From NCBI GenBank assembly GCA_041690035.1, contig JBDNFC010000139.1, positions 1-6,605 on the forward strand: a stretch of 6,605 bases of DNA, written 5' to 3'. Position numbers and translations under genes: made by a program. This DNA comes from CALSPH01 sp041690035. GTDB taxonomy: Bacteria > Bacteroidota > Bacteroidia > NS11-12g > UBA955. Positions 5,218-6,605 of this stretch are shown in pieces. The stretch's first letter is position 1. Every line of letters begins with the position of its first letter. The notes below the pieces were generated by a model. The model saw only the letters and a list, made by a program, of their open reading frames with translations. It searched no databases and had not been told where the DNA came from.

Positions 5218-6264
5218 ATGAAATTATCAAAATTCAACTTCAATTTGCCAGAAGAACTAATTGGCCAAGGGCTAAAAAGCAACAGACATGATTGCAGAAT
5301 GCTTGTAGCAGATAGAAAAACAGGCAAAATGGAACACCGACAATTTGCAGATCTTTTAGAAATTTTTGATGATAAAGATTTGTTTATACTTAACAACACA
5401 AAAGTTTTTCCAGCAAGAATGTTTGGAAATAAGGAAAAAACAGGAGCTCAGATAGAAGTTTTTTTATTAAGAGAATTAAATAATACAAATCGTTTGTGGG
5501 ATGTATTGGTAGATCCAGCAAGAAAAATCAGGGTCGGCAATAAATTATATTTTGGTGACGATGAGCTTGTAGCAGAAGTAGTAGATAATACTACCTCTAG
5601 GGGCAGAACAATTCGATTTTTATTTGATGGAAGCGATGACGAATTTAACAACATTGTAGCAAAACTAGGCGAAACTCCTATTCCTAGATACTTAAATAGG
5701 CCTTTACAAGAGGAGGATGAAATATGGTATCAAACGTGTTTTGCAAAAAACATTGGTGCTGTTATGCCACCGGCTGTAGCATTGCATTTATCAAAAGAAT
5801 TTATGATGCGGTTAGATATTAAGGGAATTAAATTTGCTGAACTAACATTGCATCAGAGTTTGGGCACTACAAAAGATGTGGAGGTAGAAGATTTAACAAA
5901 GCATAAAATGGACAGCGAATACTATCAAATAACCGCTGAAACAGCCAACATGGTGAATGAAGCGCAAGAAAATAAGCGAAAAATACTTGCAGTTGGAAGT
6001 GGTGCAATGCGTGCAATAGAAAGCTCAGTTTCTTCTACAGGAACGCTAAATCCTAGCGAAGGATGGTCTGATAAGTTTTTATTTCCACCACATAATTTTA
6101 GCATTGCCAATACTTTTTTAACAAATTTTCATGCATCACAATCTACGCTAATGATGGTAACAGCAGCTTTTGCCGGTTACGATTTTTGTATGGAAATTTA
6201 TAAGGAAGCTTTAAAAGAAAAATATAGCTTTAGAACTTATGGCGATGCTTTGCTTATTGTATAA
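5218..6264 (+). CDS. queA: QueA homologue (S-adenosylmethionine:tRNA ribosyltransferase-isomerase family) with altered signature motifs
   Basis: The protein has 348 residues, the usual QueA length. QueA transfers and isomerises the ribosyl part of SAM onto preQ1 at the tRNA wobble position, giving epoxyqueuosine. The N-terminal half is ordinary: MKLSKFNFNLPEELIGQ (1-17), LNNTKVFPARMFG (58-70), LWDVLVDPARKIRVGNKLYF (93-112), GETPIPRYLNRP (151-162) and WYQTCFAKN (170-178). In the C-terminal half the normally near-invariant blocks are changed: AAPTAGLHF reads MPPAVALHL (183-191), HVGxGTF reads HQSLGTT (212-218), GTTSVR or GTTSMR reads GSGAMR (260-265), NFHLPxSTL reads NFHASQSTL (303-311) and FFSYGDAM reads FRTYGDAL (338-345). 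The surrounding residues (KHKMDSEYY, AFAGYDF) stay in register, so this is not a frameshift. Start ATG 5218 fits the family start and the promoter. The family is certain; canonical catalytic function is doubtful. It may be a divergent paralogue, an inactive relative, or an enzyme with a shifted substrate. Confidence 0.85.
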   Translation: MKLSKFNFNLPEELIGQGLKSNRHDCRMLVADRKTGKMEHRQFADLLEIFDDKDLFILNNTKVFPARMFGNKEKTGAQIEVFLLRELNNTNRLWDVLVDPARKIRVGNKLYFGDDELVAEVVDNTTSRGRTIRFLFDGSDDEFNNIVAKLGETPIPRYLNRPLQEEDEIWYQTCFAKNIGAVMPPAVALHLSKEFMMRLDIKGIKFAELTLHQSLGTTKDVEVEDLTKHKMDSEYYQITAETANMVNEAQENKRKILAVGSGAMRAIESSVSSTGTLNPSEGWSDKFLFPPHNFSIANTFLTNFHASQSTLMMVTAAFAGYDFCMEIYKEALKEKYSFRTYGDALLIV

Positions 6265-6312
6265 TCTGCTTTGATTAAATTCTAACATAATTGCCAAGAT
6301 AGCCCGAAATAT

Positions 6313-6331
6313 AAATAATCTTTATTTTTTT
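6313..6331 (+). terminator. Possible all-AT hairpin terminator after queA
   Basis: AAATAA (6313-6318) and TTATTT (6322-6327) form a 6-bp stem with a 3-nt loop, followed by Ts to 6331. The position, about 50 bp after the queA stop, is suitable, but the stem has no G-C pair and would be weak. Confidence 0.3.
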
Positions 6332-6356
6332 CTTTATTTACGCTTTATTTGCATTT

Positions 6357-6605
6357 ATGAAAGTAAGTGAAAAAGCATTCCATTCTTGTGTCACTTTACT
6401 CATTTTTTTATGTACTATTGCCATTAGAACAAATGTTTATTCTCAAACCATATACAGAAATAGTGGCAGCTTGCATGAATTATGGTTTAACAACATTGAC
6501 ATACACCAAAAAACAATATTTAACAAGCAACATTTGGTTTCTGACAGTTTACCAGTTTTAGATAATGAATCAATTAATACTTTAGTATATTTAAACACCG
6601 ATTGG
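6357..6605 (+). CDS. Start of a secreted protein of unknown function (runs off the right edge)
   Basis: An ATG at 6357 opens a frame that stays open for all 83 remaining codons. Residues 1-30 look like a signal peptide: a basic start (MKVSEKAFHS), a hydrophobic core (CVTLLIFLCTIAI) and the ending NVYSQ, a typical Bacteroidota cleavage site. The mature part begins TIYRNSGSLHELWFNNIDIH and has no motif I recognise, so the export prediction is all that can be said. A second frame starting at GTG 6367 also begins with hydrophobic residues but stops at 6561; the ATG frame is preferred for its better start codon, signal cleavage site and openness to the edge. It follows queA on the same strand after 92 bp. 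Confidence 0.6.
   Translation, partial: MKVSEKAFHSCVTLLIFLCTIAIRTNVYSQTIYRNSGSLHELWFNNIDIHQKTIFNKQHLVSDSLPVLDNESINTLVYLNTDW

Noticed and set aside
6344..6351. TTTATTTG as a -7 box giving a second leaderless gene at 6357
   Set aside because: It misses the A of the TA dinucleotide and has no -33 TTG, so the support is too weak compared with the other promoters.
6367..6561. 64-codon frame from GTG with a hydrophobic N terminus
   Set aside because: It overlaps the ATG 6357 frame, which has a better start codon, a clearer signal cleavage site and remains open to the window end. A short membrane peptide cannot be fully excluded.
1..6605. CRISPR array, IS element, tRNA/rRNA gene, phage or defence module
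   Set aside because: I saw no regularly spaced repeats, no transposase-like frame with terminal repeats, no cloverleaf-type RNA gene and no nuclease, methylase or toxin signature on either strand.

Overview
The window is AT-rich (roughly one third G+C by eye) and reads as a chromosomal stretch of a member of the Bacteroidota. Three things point there. Predicted promoters match the Bacteroidota pattern (TAnnTTTG at -7, TTG near -33) instead of the E. coli one. Gene starts lack Shine-Dalgarno sequences and lie in A-rich leaders. Several proteins have Bacteroidota-type architectures: a LysM-LysM-DPBB protein, a LYS9-type saccharopine dehydrogenase and signal peptides ending in '..AQ' or '..SQ'. 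I cannot name the order or genus.

Layout from left to right. (1) 1-533, minus strand: the N-terminal 177 residues of an NfeD/ClpP-class serine protease, cut by the window edge and starting at TTG. (2) 534-711: a divergent promoter region with a near-perfect 16-bp palindrome placed almost evenly between the two promoters. (3) 712-2826, plus strand: a likely two-gene envelope operon, a secreted LysM/double-psi-beta-barrel protein followed 21 bp later by a polytopic O-antigen ligase/polymerase-like protein that starts at GTG. (4) 2822-2857: a hairpin terminator that begins inside the last codon of the ligase gene. (5) 2861-3550, minus strand: a predicted secreted outer-membrane beta-barrel protein that converges on the ligase gene. 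(6) 3551-3752: a divergent intergenic region with promoters and inverted repeats. (7) 3753-5063, plus strand: a saccharopine dehydrogenase (LYS9 type), probably read from a leaderless mRNA. (8) 5218-6264, plus strand: a QueA homologue with its own promoter and a leader hairpin. (9) 6357-6605, plus strand: the start of a secreted protein that runs off the window.

Four genes concern the cell envelope (membrane protease, LysM protein, polysaccharide ligase, beta-barrel); the other two recognised genes concern lysine metabolism and queuosine tRNA modification. I see no phage, IS element, CRISPR array, toxin-antitoxin pair or defence island. No new multi-gene system is evident. The most unusual observation is the QueA homologue: its N-terminal half looks ordinary, but nearly every signature motif of the C-terminal half is altered. 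Next are the leaderless arrangement of the saccharopine dehydrogenase gene, a DPBB domain without the RlpA catalytic residues, and two genes with non-ATG starts.
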